From assembly GCA_037389465.1 (NCBI GenBank), contig JAZARR010000172.1, positions 4,441,501 to 4,505,500 of the forward strand: DNA of 64,000 nucleotides, given 5' to 3'. Below the pieces are notes generated by a model. The model was given only the letters and a program-made list of their open reading frames with translations. It was not told the origin of the DNA and did no database searches. The stretch's first letter is position 1; every line of letters starts with the position of its first letter. The translations under genes and the position numbers were made by a program. The stretch comes from Baylisascaris procyonis. Lineage: Eukaryota; Nematoda; Chromadorea; Rhabditida; Ascarididae. Below are positions 12,370 through 26,141 of the stretch, piece by piece.

Positions 12370-15300
12370 TCTTAAAATCTCCATTATGGTTTTCTCTTTT
12401 CATTTGAGATTAAAACTACGTAAATACTAAATTGTAATCGAAAACAAGTAACGAAAATAATCTGTAATATTTGAGAGTGCTAAGAGGGAAAATGATAGAT
12501 GAAGTTGGAGGGTATTCGTGTCCTCGATATTTAAGCATAATATCACAAAGAAAAAAAGAGTGAAAAATGTATGATACGCTAATGTTTGACCTTTTAAGAT
12601 TTTTTAAAAAAAATTTCTTTAAACTATGAAAATATCGATTATTAATTTTTCAAAAAAATAAAAATTAAATTAAAGTTTAAAATTTAACATGGGTAGTGAC
12701 ATTTTATCTTACTTTTTAGCTATATCAGTAATCCATCAAAAAAATTTTTATTACCATTTTCATTTAGTTTCAATATACCGGATGAAATATAAATAACGCT
12801 ATTATTTATGGCATTTATAGATGAAATAAAATTTTCATCATTACAAGATGAAAATATTATCAAAATACTATGCGAATTTTTTTTTTCTTTCTACATCGGA
12901 AACTCTTTTTGACAAAATAATTAATGAAAGAAGAGTGGAAACGTTTCGTTGTGATGGTCAATCATATTCGGAGTGGACATTTACGAATCGAATGACCACC
13001 GCAGTGATTAAATTAACGACGAACAAGTTTCGTTATGCGGATTCATTTTAATTAGAGGGGATCACGGAACTAAATGACCATCAACCATACATTAAAATGA
13101 CCAATGAATTTGTTGATGCGTGTTATATTCACTTTTTTTTACGCTCTACTCTAATATAATTATGGTTGAATGAACACACTCAAAAACTGGTTCGTTTTAG
13201 ATTGGTATTTTCTTTTGTTATTAATCCTCTTCATTCCTATTTATTTCTTCTTTTCTTTTTTATTCATTCCTCTTCTTGCGTAATCCCCTCTTCGCTACGG
13301 TGAATTATAATTTCTAAGCATTGAATCTATTTTAAGTGAACTATAATTCATTTAATCGATTCTTTTTTTTTCTAAAAAATTTTCACGTTTATTTTAAAAA
13401 ATGTGGAAAATTTAAGCAATTTTCTTTTTTTTTTTGAGCTCTAAACATTCTCAATCAAACTCATAAAGTTGAATGATCTTATGGTGAGCAAGCGTTCTAA
13501 AGGTTTTGACAAAAACTGAGTGGCGGATAATGAAACGAAGAATACTACAATACGGGAAATTGAATTGAAAATTCGGATCATGCTATGTGAAGGAAAAATA
13601 ACCCTAAAAAATAATAAAAATTTATAAATGAAAACAATATAAAAATTAAAAAAAAACAAAAATATATATCAGAAATCAAAGATCAAAGAGCACAAATCTT
13701 CTATCGCCTAAAATAATGAGCGTAAGACTTTCAAAAATATTGAAAGTTGTTCTAGGAAGTTATTTTAGAAATATTTGAGAACAAATGAAAAAAATATTCA
13801 GGCTACATTCATTGAAACTTACTATTGGTATACCGTACTATAGTATAAACATAGTTTTACGGTATACATTATACCGACGAAATTTCATAGCATTTGCTTT
13901 AATGCCGCTCAAAATGGATTGATCGCTGAGACGAACAGATATACAGACCGACAGTCAGACAGACACACAAACGGACCAAGCACTTGTCATAGTGTAAGCT
14001 TACAGAGGCGCATATTAATTAAAATTCCATTTAGATCATCTCGTAAAACGGCGAAAAAAAAAAATAGCGAACGGGCAATATTCCCATCGTTCTTTTTTTT
14101 CGCGCTAAATAAACAGGGAAAAAAATTCATTGGACGTCATGGGAATTCAAGAATTTTGCGAAATTCGTTATTCTTTCAACTAAGCGCATTTGAAACCGAC
14201 ACAATAATAATCGTGATCAGCAGTAGTTTTCAAGCGAATTAGATTCCTAATTTTTTCCCATGAGATGGATGAAACATTTCAGTGATAATCCCCGTAACAA
14301 TGATTAAATCCTCTTCGATCTTGTTGCTAGTCTTTCCTCTACTCCTTTTCTTCTCTTTCAAAGAAAACAACAAGCTTCGAATCATTGGTTGATCGATGTA
14401 AGCATTTTAATTAATATTTTAATTAAAAACGATATCGTATAATATATGTAGGCAAAAAATTTTTCAAATTTTCAGATGAAAGTATAATAATTGTGGAAAA
14501 AGCAGCCGAGAAAGCTGCCTATGAGAATGGAGCACTTGAAATGGAACATAAAGCCACCGAACCGATGCCATCACAATTGATCGATAAGGTTTCTTCGAAT
14601 TTTTTTTTTTTTATTCTATTAAGGATTAATTCTCTTTCATTTGCTATTAAATAATCTGAAAGCATATTTGAAAATTTTTCTCAATTTATTCCTGTTTTAT
14701 CAATTATCGCTCAAAAATTATGCACAGCGTTTCAACAAATTTGTATTATAAACATTTGACGCCTTTGTGTTATAAACGTTTAACGAATTTGTGTTATAAA
14801 CATTTGACGCCTTTGTGTTATAAACGTTTAACGAATTTGTGTTATAAACATTAGTAATGTTTAATAGAATTTTATATATGAAGAAATTTACTAAAGATGA
14901 TAATGGGAAAAATACTCTTGCTACCTTCATTTCATTTATCACAAAAATTTATTGGTTTCTGAATAAGGTCGAATCTTTTTTTTTTGGGGGGGGGGGTTGT
15001 TGCAGACCGACACTTTGCTTTTTTTTTCTTGTTTATATGCACAAATAGAGAGCAAACGTTCATGAAAAATTCGTTTTTGATCTCATAGATCTCGTTTTTG
15101 ATCTCATTTCTACCTACGTGAAGTTAATATTAAATGAGGCTTAATATTATTATGTAGTAAAACAAGTTATCTTTTATTAGTATAGGATAGATTAACTATA
15201 TTGTTATAGCGTTAAATCTAGGGGTTATAATAGAGCGTTATGTTTAGACGACTTCATGTCATTCGCTAAAGCAATATCATCGTCTAAAAAATATACAACG

Positions 15301-18300
15301 CTTGCAGAGTCAAAGGTCACGATCTCCCGAATCCGCTGCTAAGGTATGCTTATTGAAAATTTTAAATCCATAATTTAAAAAAACAACATGTATTTTATAG
15401 TTTGGCACTTATAGTATAGCTTATCAGGAGTGATCTTATTGCATGAATCTTGCAAATGCATATAACTACAATCGCTACAATAAAATTTGCTTGAAATAAA
15501 GAGGAATTTTTTGATTCAAAAATATTTTTTAGAATTTAATAATGCAGCAATATTCATATTCCATAATAGATTCATATTTGTACAGTGTTCGGAAACATAG
15601 CAATTTTGAAGAATCCAGAAGACAACAATTATCATTTCTATCTTCAAGAAATAAGAAATACATCATGAGATGATTCCACTAGAAATTTTATTGATCGGTT
15701 TTTTTATTGATTTATTGATTTTTGAGGTGATTTTCAATGAGATAATTTCTCACCTCCTATATATTGCTAATATTTTGCGTTATTTAGTTGAAAGAAATGT
15801 TACGAATGGCACTTGAAAGTCGTGATATAACTCCACTTGGTTTTGATATTCAACAATCTCACGATTGTATTTTCATCGAAAGTGTTAAACCAAATGGTCC
15901 AGCAGATAAATCCGGAAATGTGTTTGTTGGTAAGGATTTTATCGATTCATATTTTATAATTTTATAATTCGATAATATAAGAAAATAATTATTTTACTTA
16001 TATTTGAAATGAAATGATTTTTGATTTTGATGAATAAAATAAATCGTTCAATAATCTAAAATTGAGCCTAATATAATCAAAAATTTTAGCGCATATCTAA
16101 ACATCACGGAGCTATAAGGTTTCCACTGAATCCAGAAGGTGACCATATTGAAGAGTGGGATGAACTTTCGCTAAGAGAGAGAGATGGGGAAGGGAGAGGG
16201 GGAAGAAGGATAGGTATGAAACTCATCGTTCCCTGTTGTGAGCTTTAATCGAGGTTACAAGGTAATTGAAAACTTATTTAGTAACATTAACACAATAAAT
16301 TATTTAAAAAAATTATTTATGGCTCATTCTATAAATCTTTATTCCTTTGCCGTATTCAAGACTAAGCTCGAAACTTACCTATAGAATATACATCTTGCTG
16401 TCTCAAATGTTTATTCAATACAACTATTGAGAGTATTACTGATTTGAATTAGACGTAGGCGTGATATAATGATTTCTGAAAGGTGTAAACAATGTGAAAC
16501 TAAAAGTACTATTGATTTCTAAAACATTTTTGAATAGCTGAGGACATAAAGGGAAGAAAAATCTATATAAGCGACTAAATTTTATTAAAAGTCCGGTAGC
16601 GTCCGTAAGAGATACGTAAAATTGGGCTGTTAACTACTTTTGTATTTCGATGATCAATTGGCTATGAATATTTTCTTTCAGGTGATCGAATCAAAGCATT
16701 AAGCGTTTCATTTGAAGGAATGCTTCTTGAAGATGCTATCGGTATACTTAGTTGTGCTGCTCCTTATAAAGTGAGATTTATATTTTCAAATTTTTTTTTT
16801 TTTGTAAATTATTATGCAAAAAAAAATTCACTTTTGTTTCGGTAGCTTTTACTCTCTTATTTTATGAATTAATTAAAAAATCATAGGAATTTTTTTTTTA
16901 AATTAAAAATTACTTTTTTGAAGTTGTTAATATTTCTTTTATAAATACTTAATGCAATGCTAAATAAATAATGAGAGGAAGTTGGAATATTGATAGAATT
17001 TTTTTTTTCAAATTTTCAATCAAACAGTTCAATTCGATATTTTATTCTCTATGATTCATTCTTTACGATAACTATGAAATTAATTTTTTGTTAAATAGTT
17101 ATAAAATTTTGTAAAATTTTTATGAAGAATTTTTTCGAAAAATATAATTGTAAAATTTGAGTAAAGTTTTTTTTAAATATTTGCGAAATTGATGATGATA
17201 TGAAGAGTAGATTGATATCATGGAAATTGATGAATGATAAGTTGAAAAATATTGCACTATCTATATGCTCACAATAAAAACCCCTATAATTATAGATGAA
17301 GCTCGAGTTAGAACGAGCATTAACAGAAGAAGATGAAAAACATTTGGAAGAAAATATTGCAATTGATGAATATTTGGATATCGAAATCAATGCACATCCT
17401 CCATTTAGAAGTATTTCTCTCAACAGTCTATCGTCTAATAGTTCAGGGTTTGTCCTTTTTTTTTAAAAAATCATTTTTACTGTTTTTTAAATAATTTTTA
17501 AAAAAAAATAGAATGTTTAGTTGATGAAAAATTTTTCATTTTTAACATATTCATTCTTATTGAATCTTACGATGATCAAACTTACGGTAAGTTACGGTAA
17601 CGATAACTACGGTAACTTCACCGATAACTAAATGCTGTAATAGGAATGTATCCTTTCAATATAAATTGTTCAAAAAATTATTTAAATTTAATCAATAGCA
17701 ATTCGAGATTAGTGTTGATAACATTTAAATTAATGTAACAATTAGTGATTGTCCTCATTTCTTCTCTATTATATTACTTATCAATTTTTTCAAACACATT
17801 ATTCTTTTAGCGTCCATTTGTACGTTTATTGTATTTCATTTTTTATTCTGAAATTATTATTGATTTTATAAAACAAATAATTGGGATAATAAATCAATAA
17901 GCAATTCGTCAATCATATTTCAAATCGATGAATAAAAACCCCATAAAAATTTTATGATATAAATACTCAATAATAACTTGCACTAAAATCCTCGATTCTG
18001 ACCCGCTAAAATTTTGAAATTCTTAATGATTGAGCGATGAGTTAGATTCTAGAAATTAAATAAACAAAGAAGAAAAGAAGAGATTCATATATTCGATAAT
18101 TTTTAATATTTTTAAATTAATTTTTCACTTATCGAATTTCTACTCAAATTATTTTATTGAATTTATTCTCGCAATCATGAATATTTATAAAATTTGTTAA
18201 TTTTTATTAAATTTTTTTTCAATTCAATAATCCATCAAAATAAAACTTAGCAAACATATTCGTCAAGTTGGGCACTTTGAATTTTTATTTTTTATTTTTT

Positions 18301-19949
18301 ATTCTTTTTCAAAGTGAGCCTTGTGAAACCGGTTAATTTTTTCCCATTATCGAACAATACATATGTATTACTGAAATGAGATAAGAAAGTGTTGTGTGTA
18401 TATGAAATCATCGCAATGGGTGCCGTATTTTCGTATACAGAAGATGTAACGCTATCCGAAGAAGATGCCGAGGATTATTCGTAAGCGGGGATTTTTTTTA
18501 AGAAAATTTATTTATTGTTTTTCCAATTCTTTAATTTGTTATTTTAAAAAATGTATCATAAAATAAAATCTTTTTTGATTAATGATATCCAGAAATAATA
18601 GATTTTTTCCGACATGATAGGCAATTTTTCTGGATCTAGCGTTTTATGGAAACTTTTCTAGACTAGAAACTTTGATAAATATTATAATAAAACATTGTTT
18701 TTTAAAAAATCTAACATACAGTTTTTTATCCACTCTAAGTAAATATGAAAATTTTATTGTTTAGAGAGAAGCGAACTCGTGGTGGAAGTTGGATGTCGAA
18801 ACAAAAATACGCACTTCCTCGTGATGTGAAACATTCGGATTCTGTATCGCCTGCGTCGACGGCTCCCGCCGATTCGCTACCGGATTCACATCACGATACA
18901 TCTTCGTCTACCGTTTCAACGGCTACTGATTCATCGTTGACGATGATGCCAATTTCAATGAAAATTGAGAAGAATTTAACTCCACCGAATTCGGAAATCG
19001 AATTACCGCCTATACGTAAATTTACACCTCCGGCTTTACCTACAAGTCCACCGCCAAATTTATCGCCTAATTCTTCGCCAAAAACACCGATAATTCAACC
19101 GTCAACGATAGAAAAATTCCCATCGTCAAAAATTCCGATCATTGCACCGTCAATAACGCCAAAAATATCACGACTTCCGGTGCCAAAATATTCACCAAAA
19201 TTGGCATTTAAAATTGAGGAAATTCAACGTGATGGAATTGAAGAATTTGTTGAGGTTCGTTTATCGATACTCTTAAAAAAATTTTCATCATTTCCCATAT
19301 TTAGTATTAAAATAGAATTAAAGAATTTTATGATCAATTCGAATTGAAATAATGAATAAAAACGAATAATAAATAAAATAAATGCAATTATGAAGTACGA
19401 ATAGTGCGCTTGCTTGGCCAAAATTTTTTTTTATTTCATTGAAAAAACCATCGCCATCAAAATGAATTATTCGCACCATAGGAAATTTAACAAGTAGAAA
19501 GGTAAAGCTTCGTAATAACTCTTACTATTTAGAAATAGGTATTTTTATTGATGTTAATTAATATTATACGATCATTGAGCGATATTACAATTGAGAGACG
19601 TCTCGCAATATTTGCTGTCAGAAATATTTTACCTCACATATGCAAAGAAAACGTCTATTAGCTTGTATGATATATGTGCACAATGATATATAGCTACTAT
19701 TGAGGCATATCAAATAAGAAATTTTTTGTGATGATATTTATTGAAAATTTCTCTTATGAGTGAAAAATCGACGAAAATAATCATATTTCATAAATCTTGT
19801 AAATATTCTAAATATGGTAACGCTATTTTGTAAAATTGAAGAGATAACTATTTTAGTGGATAAACCATCAATATTTTTTTTTTTATGCGGGGATATTTTT
19901 TCTCTTTTTTGTTATTGATGGGTAATTTCACGCATTTATTAAGCGATTT

Positions 19950-20012
<63 letters not shown>

Positions 20013-23000
20013 TTATCTTTGTGAAGATATTTGAGTCTTAAAATATCGTAACCATTGACCACAATGATTGCTGCTAATTGGTCTTTATTGCTTCTTATGG
20101 CAGTAGTTTTTTTGTTTGATATAACTTGCTGCAGCTATCATATTTGCCTTAAAAAAATGCACGACGATAAAAAAAAAATCAACAATTATGGAAATTAATC
20201 GTTGAGCAAGAATTTTTCCACTAAATTTTGATCTCTCATCATTTTTAGCCAATTAAAATTTATAAAATATTTTCTCTTCATAAATTTTATAAATATAAAA
20301 TTAATAAATTTTATAAAAATTAATAAAAAATTAATAAAAAATTAATAAAATATAAAATATTTTCTAAGGTATCACATTTCACGTTTTCGAAACCAACGTT
20401 AAGTACTAAACGTTCCGAACAAGTTGAATTCTGTGAACATCTCGAACCGAAACGTAAATCAATCGTCGTCGAATTCAAAGAGAATCATCAAAAGAATGCA
20501 CTCAACGATGCAATAACGAATCATAATGAAACGAACGAAAATGAAGAGGAATTTCTAGAAATACTACGGCTAGAAAGGTATCGTCAATTCTCGAATATAA
20601 GTTTATTAATCTAAAAAGTTTTCTAGATTTCGAGCCCCAATTATGCATTCAATCTTTGAAGAGTACTATATGCTTTTTTTGATTTTTTCATATTTTTTTT
20701 AATTAAAAAAATTTTTTTTCATAAGTTTATATGACAGAACTAATTGATGATTTTGCTTTTTTTGACTTTTTATATTTTTTTGATTCAAAAAAATTTTTTT
20801 AAATAAGTTTACTATGATAGAACTAATTGATTTTTTTTAGAGAGATATATTATTCATAGCTGATGAGGAATATTCATGAAACTATTCATTGATTGCTAAT
20901 GTAATAAAATGATAGAGGCAAAAGAATATTGATTAATATTTGCGAGTGAGTTTAAATAGGTTATTTATCAGTTAACTTCTCATTTTAGAAAAATTTGCTA
21001 TTTTTTGGCTAACAGCCAAGTATCGATCGGTTGAATAGGAATGAAATATCCATGTAGATTTGTGTATTATTAGCTCATTTTTATCAGCTAATCACTAGCG
21101 ATAGATAAAAGAATTATTACAAATGTGATATTTAAATATTCCAGAAAAATTTATTTAAGAGAGTTAACGCCAGTGGAAATGCCACCACGAATAGTCGGGA
21201 TGAAAGTCGAAAAAATCACTGCAACACCCGAAACCTCACCAATCATCGAACGTAAACTACCACCATTACCAAAAATGATCGACATTCCCATTAAGGTGGG
21301 TTTACTCTCCCCGAATTCTTATTAATAATAATTTAAATCCACTCATTGCCAACTTATTGCATATAGTTTGTTAAAATCTATTTAAACCGGAATTTATCAT
21401 TACAAAGAAGTATTACAATATATGGAAATTTTCATGATTCAACTTTTAAGAGTAAACTTTACTAATTGAACGTATAAATAATATTTTAGCTTCAATTTGC
21501 TTATTTTGCCTGAATTGAATTCACGGCTGTATAATTCGAAATTTTTTCGAAACGAAATTTATATAATTTCACTAATAGATTATGCAAATTTTTTTAGATA
21601 TTAAAATGAAATGAAGTAAACTTGATGTATTATTCACCCAGTTTTTTTTAATTTTATTATTTTCATCAATTAAGGGCATAATTTCAAAAAAATTCGATAA
21701 GGATATATAAAAAAAGCTATAGCCATCCATTAAGCTGTTAATTTAGATCACGTATATAGAAAAGTCTTTCACAACGCCTACCTCCTTCTTTCCTCTCTTC
21801 CCCTCCCTTTGCCTCGCCTTCTCACCACCTTATGGAACTGCTCATCAATTCAAAAACACACTAGTTTTGGGCAAAAAGGATAAAATATTCCTCCTTATTG
21901 TTTGAAAAAAAATGTTGATTTATTTTTAAAAGACAGTTTTATGGGCTTCAATCGTACTTAAATTGAAATTCATATCTGCAGCCAGCTGGTAGAGCACGCT
22001 TTTAAGCTGTCGATAATGAATGCAATTATTGAATGCATTTCATTTATTATAACAACCCTGTATAACGGTGAGAAGAAATGGGAAGATGTGGGAGAGGAGG
22101 GGGGAGGGGTTGAGTTTATCAGTTGTATGTCAAGAGTTGGCAAAGCGTAGAAATTTTCATCCGTTCATATATTTTAAGCGGTATAATTGTATGATAATTT
22201 GTAATAAAAATTCTGATAACATGATAAGCTCAATAAATTGATAGTGATAGTGCAATAAATCGTATAGTACTGATGTGATAAGTTCGATTATATTGATAAT
22301 AAATTTGCATATGTATTTGAGAGAAACTTTCCCGAAACGTTCGATGAACATTTGAGTGGAGTCTAAAATTTATGACAATTAGAGTCACTCGGAACTTTGT
22401 GTTTGTTTTTCTTTTTTTTTTTCACTTCATTCCTTCATTAATCAAGTGGACGTATATTAGAGTATAAAATAGCTATCATTTAATCACGTCAACTGTTGCT
22501 GAAAAAAAACAATCGGGAAGGAATTTTTTTCGCCTGGAAAATATTTTCAGGATTAAACTATTCTGAAAAATTCTGGAAAAAAACATCTAGCACTAACTCA
22601 ATCATTTTTTTTCGTTTCTTTTTCCAACTTGTAAAAAAAAATAAGAATTTCATCGATGAGAACTTCCCGATTTTCACGTTTTTTTTTGGAAAAGTTTTCA
22701 ACTTTTTTTCGGCTATGATATATGAAAATGGTGAAAAAATTTTCCTTTGAGGAGGATCATCGTTTTTTCAGTTTATTTGAATAATTTTCAAAACTTGTTG
22801 AATAAAAAAAAACGCTTTTAGGGTGATTTCTTTTCTTGCAGGATGAAAAAAATGGTGCAGCATTATATATTGAGCAAAAAGATGCGCTTCGAAAAACGTT
22901 TGTACCTCCAAAGACGAATGAAAAGTGAGTAAAAAATTATTACCTTGAAAATGAAATTTTTATTTATAAAATCTTATAATTTTATTATCAATAATTTCGT

Positions 23001-24454
23001 TATTTCTTTGTTTTTTAATCAATCGTTTATCATTAACGCAAAAATATTCTACTTAAACTTATTTAAATTTAAATATTTTTATTTTATTTGAATTAAAAAA
23101 AAACAGTTTATGGCACTTAGAATAAATTTTAACATTTTCTGAATTTTTGAATGTTTGCTAAATTCAAAATCTTCGTCGACTTATTTCATTGTATTGGCTA
23201 TTTCATAATGAAGCTAAGTAATGCTAGAGAATGGGATAATCTTTGTCTAAAAAAAAACTTATGAGCAGATGGCTGGCACGATATATGCTTCTTTTTGTGT
23301 CAGGAATAGTAAAGCATATTTATTCGAATATATATATTCGTGTGAATAGAAATTAATATTTACTAACAAAAATATGCGCAAAAAAACTTTACATATGAAT
23401 GCGCACGTTCGGCGCATTCTGTAAAACCATCGCAACGTTTATAATCCACCTTAAACTTTTGAAGTATGCGTAATATATAAATATTATTTCTTTTATTTTT
23501 TCGTTTAAATTCTTCGGTATCAGTAATGCTATAGAGTTTATTTGTTTATTTACATTTATGTTTATATTTATATTTATATTTATATTTATGTTTATATTTA
23601 TATTTATATTTATATTTATACTTATATTTTATATATCCGCTATATATTTCACTTGTATATTTCAAAATTTTTAATGAGTAATGCATCCACTGAGTAACAA
23701 TAAAATATGGAGTGCAATTATCTCACTATAATAGTTGCAGTAAATATTTGACTCATCTGAGTAAATCGTCAATCTTCATTCAACACAACATTTGCCTTAC
23801 TCTCATTTATTACTCCCACCTTTTGCTTTGCCGATCGATTGGTGCATCTTTTTTTCTTTCAATGATCAATTCTATTTCGTTCATTTCTCAATAAAACTTT
23901 CAAATTCTCAAGTGAAAAAAAAAATTTCCTCGTGATGTTTTTTTCTCTCATTTTGCTATACTCTTTCTAATCATTGATTTTTTTAAAACTGAAATGATTC
24001 ATCTTTGTGTACTTTTTCTTGCAATTTTTTTTTTCAAAAAGTTCACTATTACGATAATATTTGCACATATGTATAAGTATGTCTGTGTGTGTATGTGTGT
24101 TAGTGCATAGGTGCATCCTCCATTTCTATTATTTGAATGAGAATAAAGTTGTTTTATGTCTCATTCACACATTACGCTGCTTCTCCATGTACCACCTATA
24201 CCCGCAATGTTTAATTTTGTTTAAATACCTGGCTAATAAAAAATATCTGTTTAAATAACTTATTTAAATACCTAGCTAAAAACAATAAAAGCCTATACTT
24301 TTGAGATTGTGGACTTTGCTATTCGTATGAAAATATAAACGATAATTTCAGTGGTACCATATTGGGCAAAGAGCAGAAGGCACGTTTAGAGGCGAATCGA
24401 AGTATTCTTGAACGACAAGAGCAAGAGTTGAGGGCACTTGGTGTTCTACCTTGA
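11605..24454 (+). CDS. Single-pass membrane protein with one PDZ domain (10 exons, 573 aa)
   Basis: Exons: 11605-11794, 14476-14588, 15788-15929, 16682-16770, 17296-17447, 18765-19254, 20369-20577, 21145-21295, 22842-22924, 24352-24454; all phases close and the frame ends at TGA. Residues 1-22 look like a signal peptide (ending VVYA). Residues 29-54 form one membrane helix followed by the basic stop RFARNRRT, so the rest should be cytosolic. A PDZ domain spans about residues 110-190: carboxylate loop PLGFDI, then IESVKPNGPADKSG and VGDRIKALSV. After it comes an acidic stretch (LTEEDEKHLEENIAIDE), a basic Ser/Pro-rich tail with many PPxLP-like motifs, and a charged C-terminus ending ALGVLP. 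I do not recognise the family; a membrane-anchored scaffold or adaptor is an inference from architecture. AATAAA follows at 24528-24533. An internal alternative first exon is listed separately. Confidence 0.8.
11895..11942. repeat. (TA)n microsatellite in first intron of the PDZ gene
   Basis: A TA tract of about 48 bp lies 100 bp after the first donor site. Confidence 0.95.
12287..12371. repeat. (ATTT)n microsatellite
   Basis: TTTA/ATTT tetranucleotides run for about 85 bp with a few interruptions (TTTATCTG) in the first intron of the PDZ gene. Confidence 0.9.
13828..13867. repeat. Dyad with 10-bp arms
   Basis: GTATACCGTA (13828-13837) and TACGGTATAC (13858-13867) are perfect reverse complements around a 20-nt loop that is itself partly palindromic. 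It lies in the long first intron of the PDZ gene. Confidence 0.85.
14740..14852. repeat. Alternating 24-bp minisatellite (48-bp higher-order unit)
   Basis: Two 24-bp variants alternate. Form A ends CATTTGACGCC and form B ends CGTTTAACGAA, both after TTTGTGTTATAAA. Order A (14740), B (14764), A (14788), B (14812), then a partial A to 14852. It lies in the second intron of the PDZ gene. Confidence 0.92.
14976..14996 (+). repeat. T-run joined to an 11-base G-run
   Basis: Ten T (14976-14985) run directly into eleven G (14986-14996) in an intron of the PDZ gene. Similar junctions occur at 33099-33116 and 51913-51928. Confidence 0.95.
18416..18480 (+). CDS. Putative alternative first exon encoding an N-myristoylation signal
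   Basis: ATG at 18416 opens a 65-nt exon beginning MGAVFSYTED, rich in Glu/Asp, and ending at a good donor (GTAAGC at 18481). It ends in phase 2, exactly as the preceding constitutive exon does (17447), so either can splice to the exon at 18765. The joined frame continues EKRTRGG and gives a 366-residue isoform without signal peptide, membrane helix or PDZ domain. Met-Gly-x-x-x-Ser matches the N-myristoyltransferase consensus, so membrane attachment would be by lipid instead of by the transmembrane helix. No promoter was identified; the exon is predicted only from sequence. Confidence 0.6.
19951..20014. repeat. (ATTT)n microsatellite
   Basis: A TTTA tetranucleotide tract of about 64 bp, uninterrupted, in the intron between the exons at 18765 and 20369. 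Confidence 0.95.
23552..23631. repeat. (TTTATA)n hexanucleotide repeat
   Basis: About 13 TTTATA units with occasional TTTATG variants, in the last intron of the PDZ gene. Confidence 0.9.
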
Positions 24455-24527
24455 GGCGGTCGAGCTATAAGCCCACTCTTGCCCGACTTACTTCAGTGGT
24501 AATAACCACTGGTGCCATTTTGTACAA

Positions 24528-24533
24528 AATAAA
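24528..24533 (+). terminator. Polyadenylation signal AATAAA of the PDZ gene
   Basis: The canonical hexamer lies 74 bp after the TGA stop at 24452-24454. Confidence 0.75.
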
Positions 24534-24863
24534 TTATTTAACACCTTTTCTTTTCGTTTCCATTCATTTATCGCTTTGAAAAAAAAAATCAGTTTCTTTC
24601 AATAACTGTTCACATGTCGGCTTATCAAAGATTTTATAAAGTCTAAAACAGGAAAAGAAAGATAATCGCTACCTGGAAACAGGTTGATTAGCACGTCTTG
24701 GAAAACTGATACACTATATATATTAATGGTTTCATCCATTGAATCAATTAGTATCAAAAAATTATCAACAGTTAATAAAAAATATGCAAAAATTCATCCA
24801 AAAATCAACTAGTATCAATTATCAACTGAACCGATCATTCCTGCAGCAAATTTTTTATAAAAC

Positions 24864-24935
24864 AGCAACTCTTATGCAAATTTAATGAGCAACTCTTATG
24901 CAAATTCAATTAGCAACTCTTATGCAAATTTAAAT
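24864..24935 (+). repeat. Three 24-bp tandem repeats, each with an ATGCAAAT octamer
   Basis: Units at 24864-24887, 24888-24911 and 24912-24935 begin AGCAACTCTTATGCAAATT and differ at few positions. Each contains ATGCAAAT (24874, 24898, 24922), the classical POU-domain octamer. They lie about 400 bp after the PDZ-gene stop. Confidence 0.9.
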
Positions 24936-26141
24936 GTTAATAAGAAATCATTGAAAATGTTAACATTGAGAAATAAGAATTACCAAAATGAGGTGGAAAA
25001 AGAAATGTAACAAAAATTCTATGATGCAAAAAAAAATCCCCGTAAATCTCTTATTATTTCATCTATTGGCATTCATTCATTAATAAATTGATTTTTTTGC
25101 ATTGAAGAATATCGTAGAACTATAAAATGTTTGATTTCTAGGCGAATGATATCGCTTTCAGCGTTTTATCACATCATATTCTCGTTTTCAGGTTTGTACA
25201 GGTACAACTTATCGATTAATTCTCGACCTATACAGCGAAAATATGATTTCGTTGATTGATTAATACAGTTTTTTTTTTCTCTCTCTCTTTTTTTTTTCAG
25301 TTTTCTCTCACTTCCTCTTCTCTCTTCGTAAACCACAGCTGTCAATAAGTATACCTGCTTTTAACCTTAATATGTCTTAACAAATGAGTACGTCTACATT
25401 TTCGATTACGGGATGCAATTTTTAATCTTTTTTAATTTTTAGATTTTTTTTTTAAATTTTTTAGAGGGAAGAATCTAATCTCAAATTTAATTTTAATTAA
25501 ATTTTTAATTTAATCAATTTTTAATAGAGGTAAGAGTGAATTTTCATTAAAAGCAAAAAATGAAAGCCAAAATGTTCACGCAGAAAGGGGAAAGAATGTG
25601 AAAGCAATTTAAAGTGAGAACAAGCAACAAATGTGGAAGATGAAAAGAAAAGTTTGTAGAGTGCTAGATGACTAACTAACTTTCTAGTAAATATGCAACC
25701 AAAACATATGACATGTATAAACTTATTGCAATCAACTCGTAAATAGTTATATTATTTACTTCTCAATGCTTCTTTTCGATGTGTTTTTCACATCAATGAG
25801 ATATTTGCAAATTTTTTTTTTTCGCAACGATATCAATTTTGCAATCCATTGCAAACTTGCATCATAACAGCGTCATTGCAAACAGTTTAAACTGTAAAAA
25901 GTAGCTTTAATTTGTAAATAAAAATTAATGGTGATAATATTTCTTTTTCAACTGCGATCTACGTTAGCAATTTTCTCAGTTACTTAAAGCTTAAAGGGTT
26001 TCTTGATCTACTAAATAACCTCCAAATGTATGATCTCTCTTAAAATCTAGTCTCATTGTGCTTTATTATCTATCTTATGAGTTAAAAGTATTTAAATCTA
26101 ACGTGAATTTTGTATGCTAATCTTCTCTAATTTCTCGTCTA

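Noticed and set aside
13919..14242. 107-codon + strand frame
   Set aside because: Low-complexity intron sequence (ACAGACAG-type repeat, poly-A) without splice or family support.
17091..17423. 110-codon - strand frame
   Set aside because: It is antisense to a phase-consistent exon of the PDZ gene and is low in complexity.
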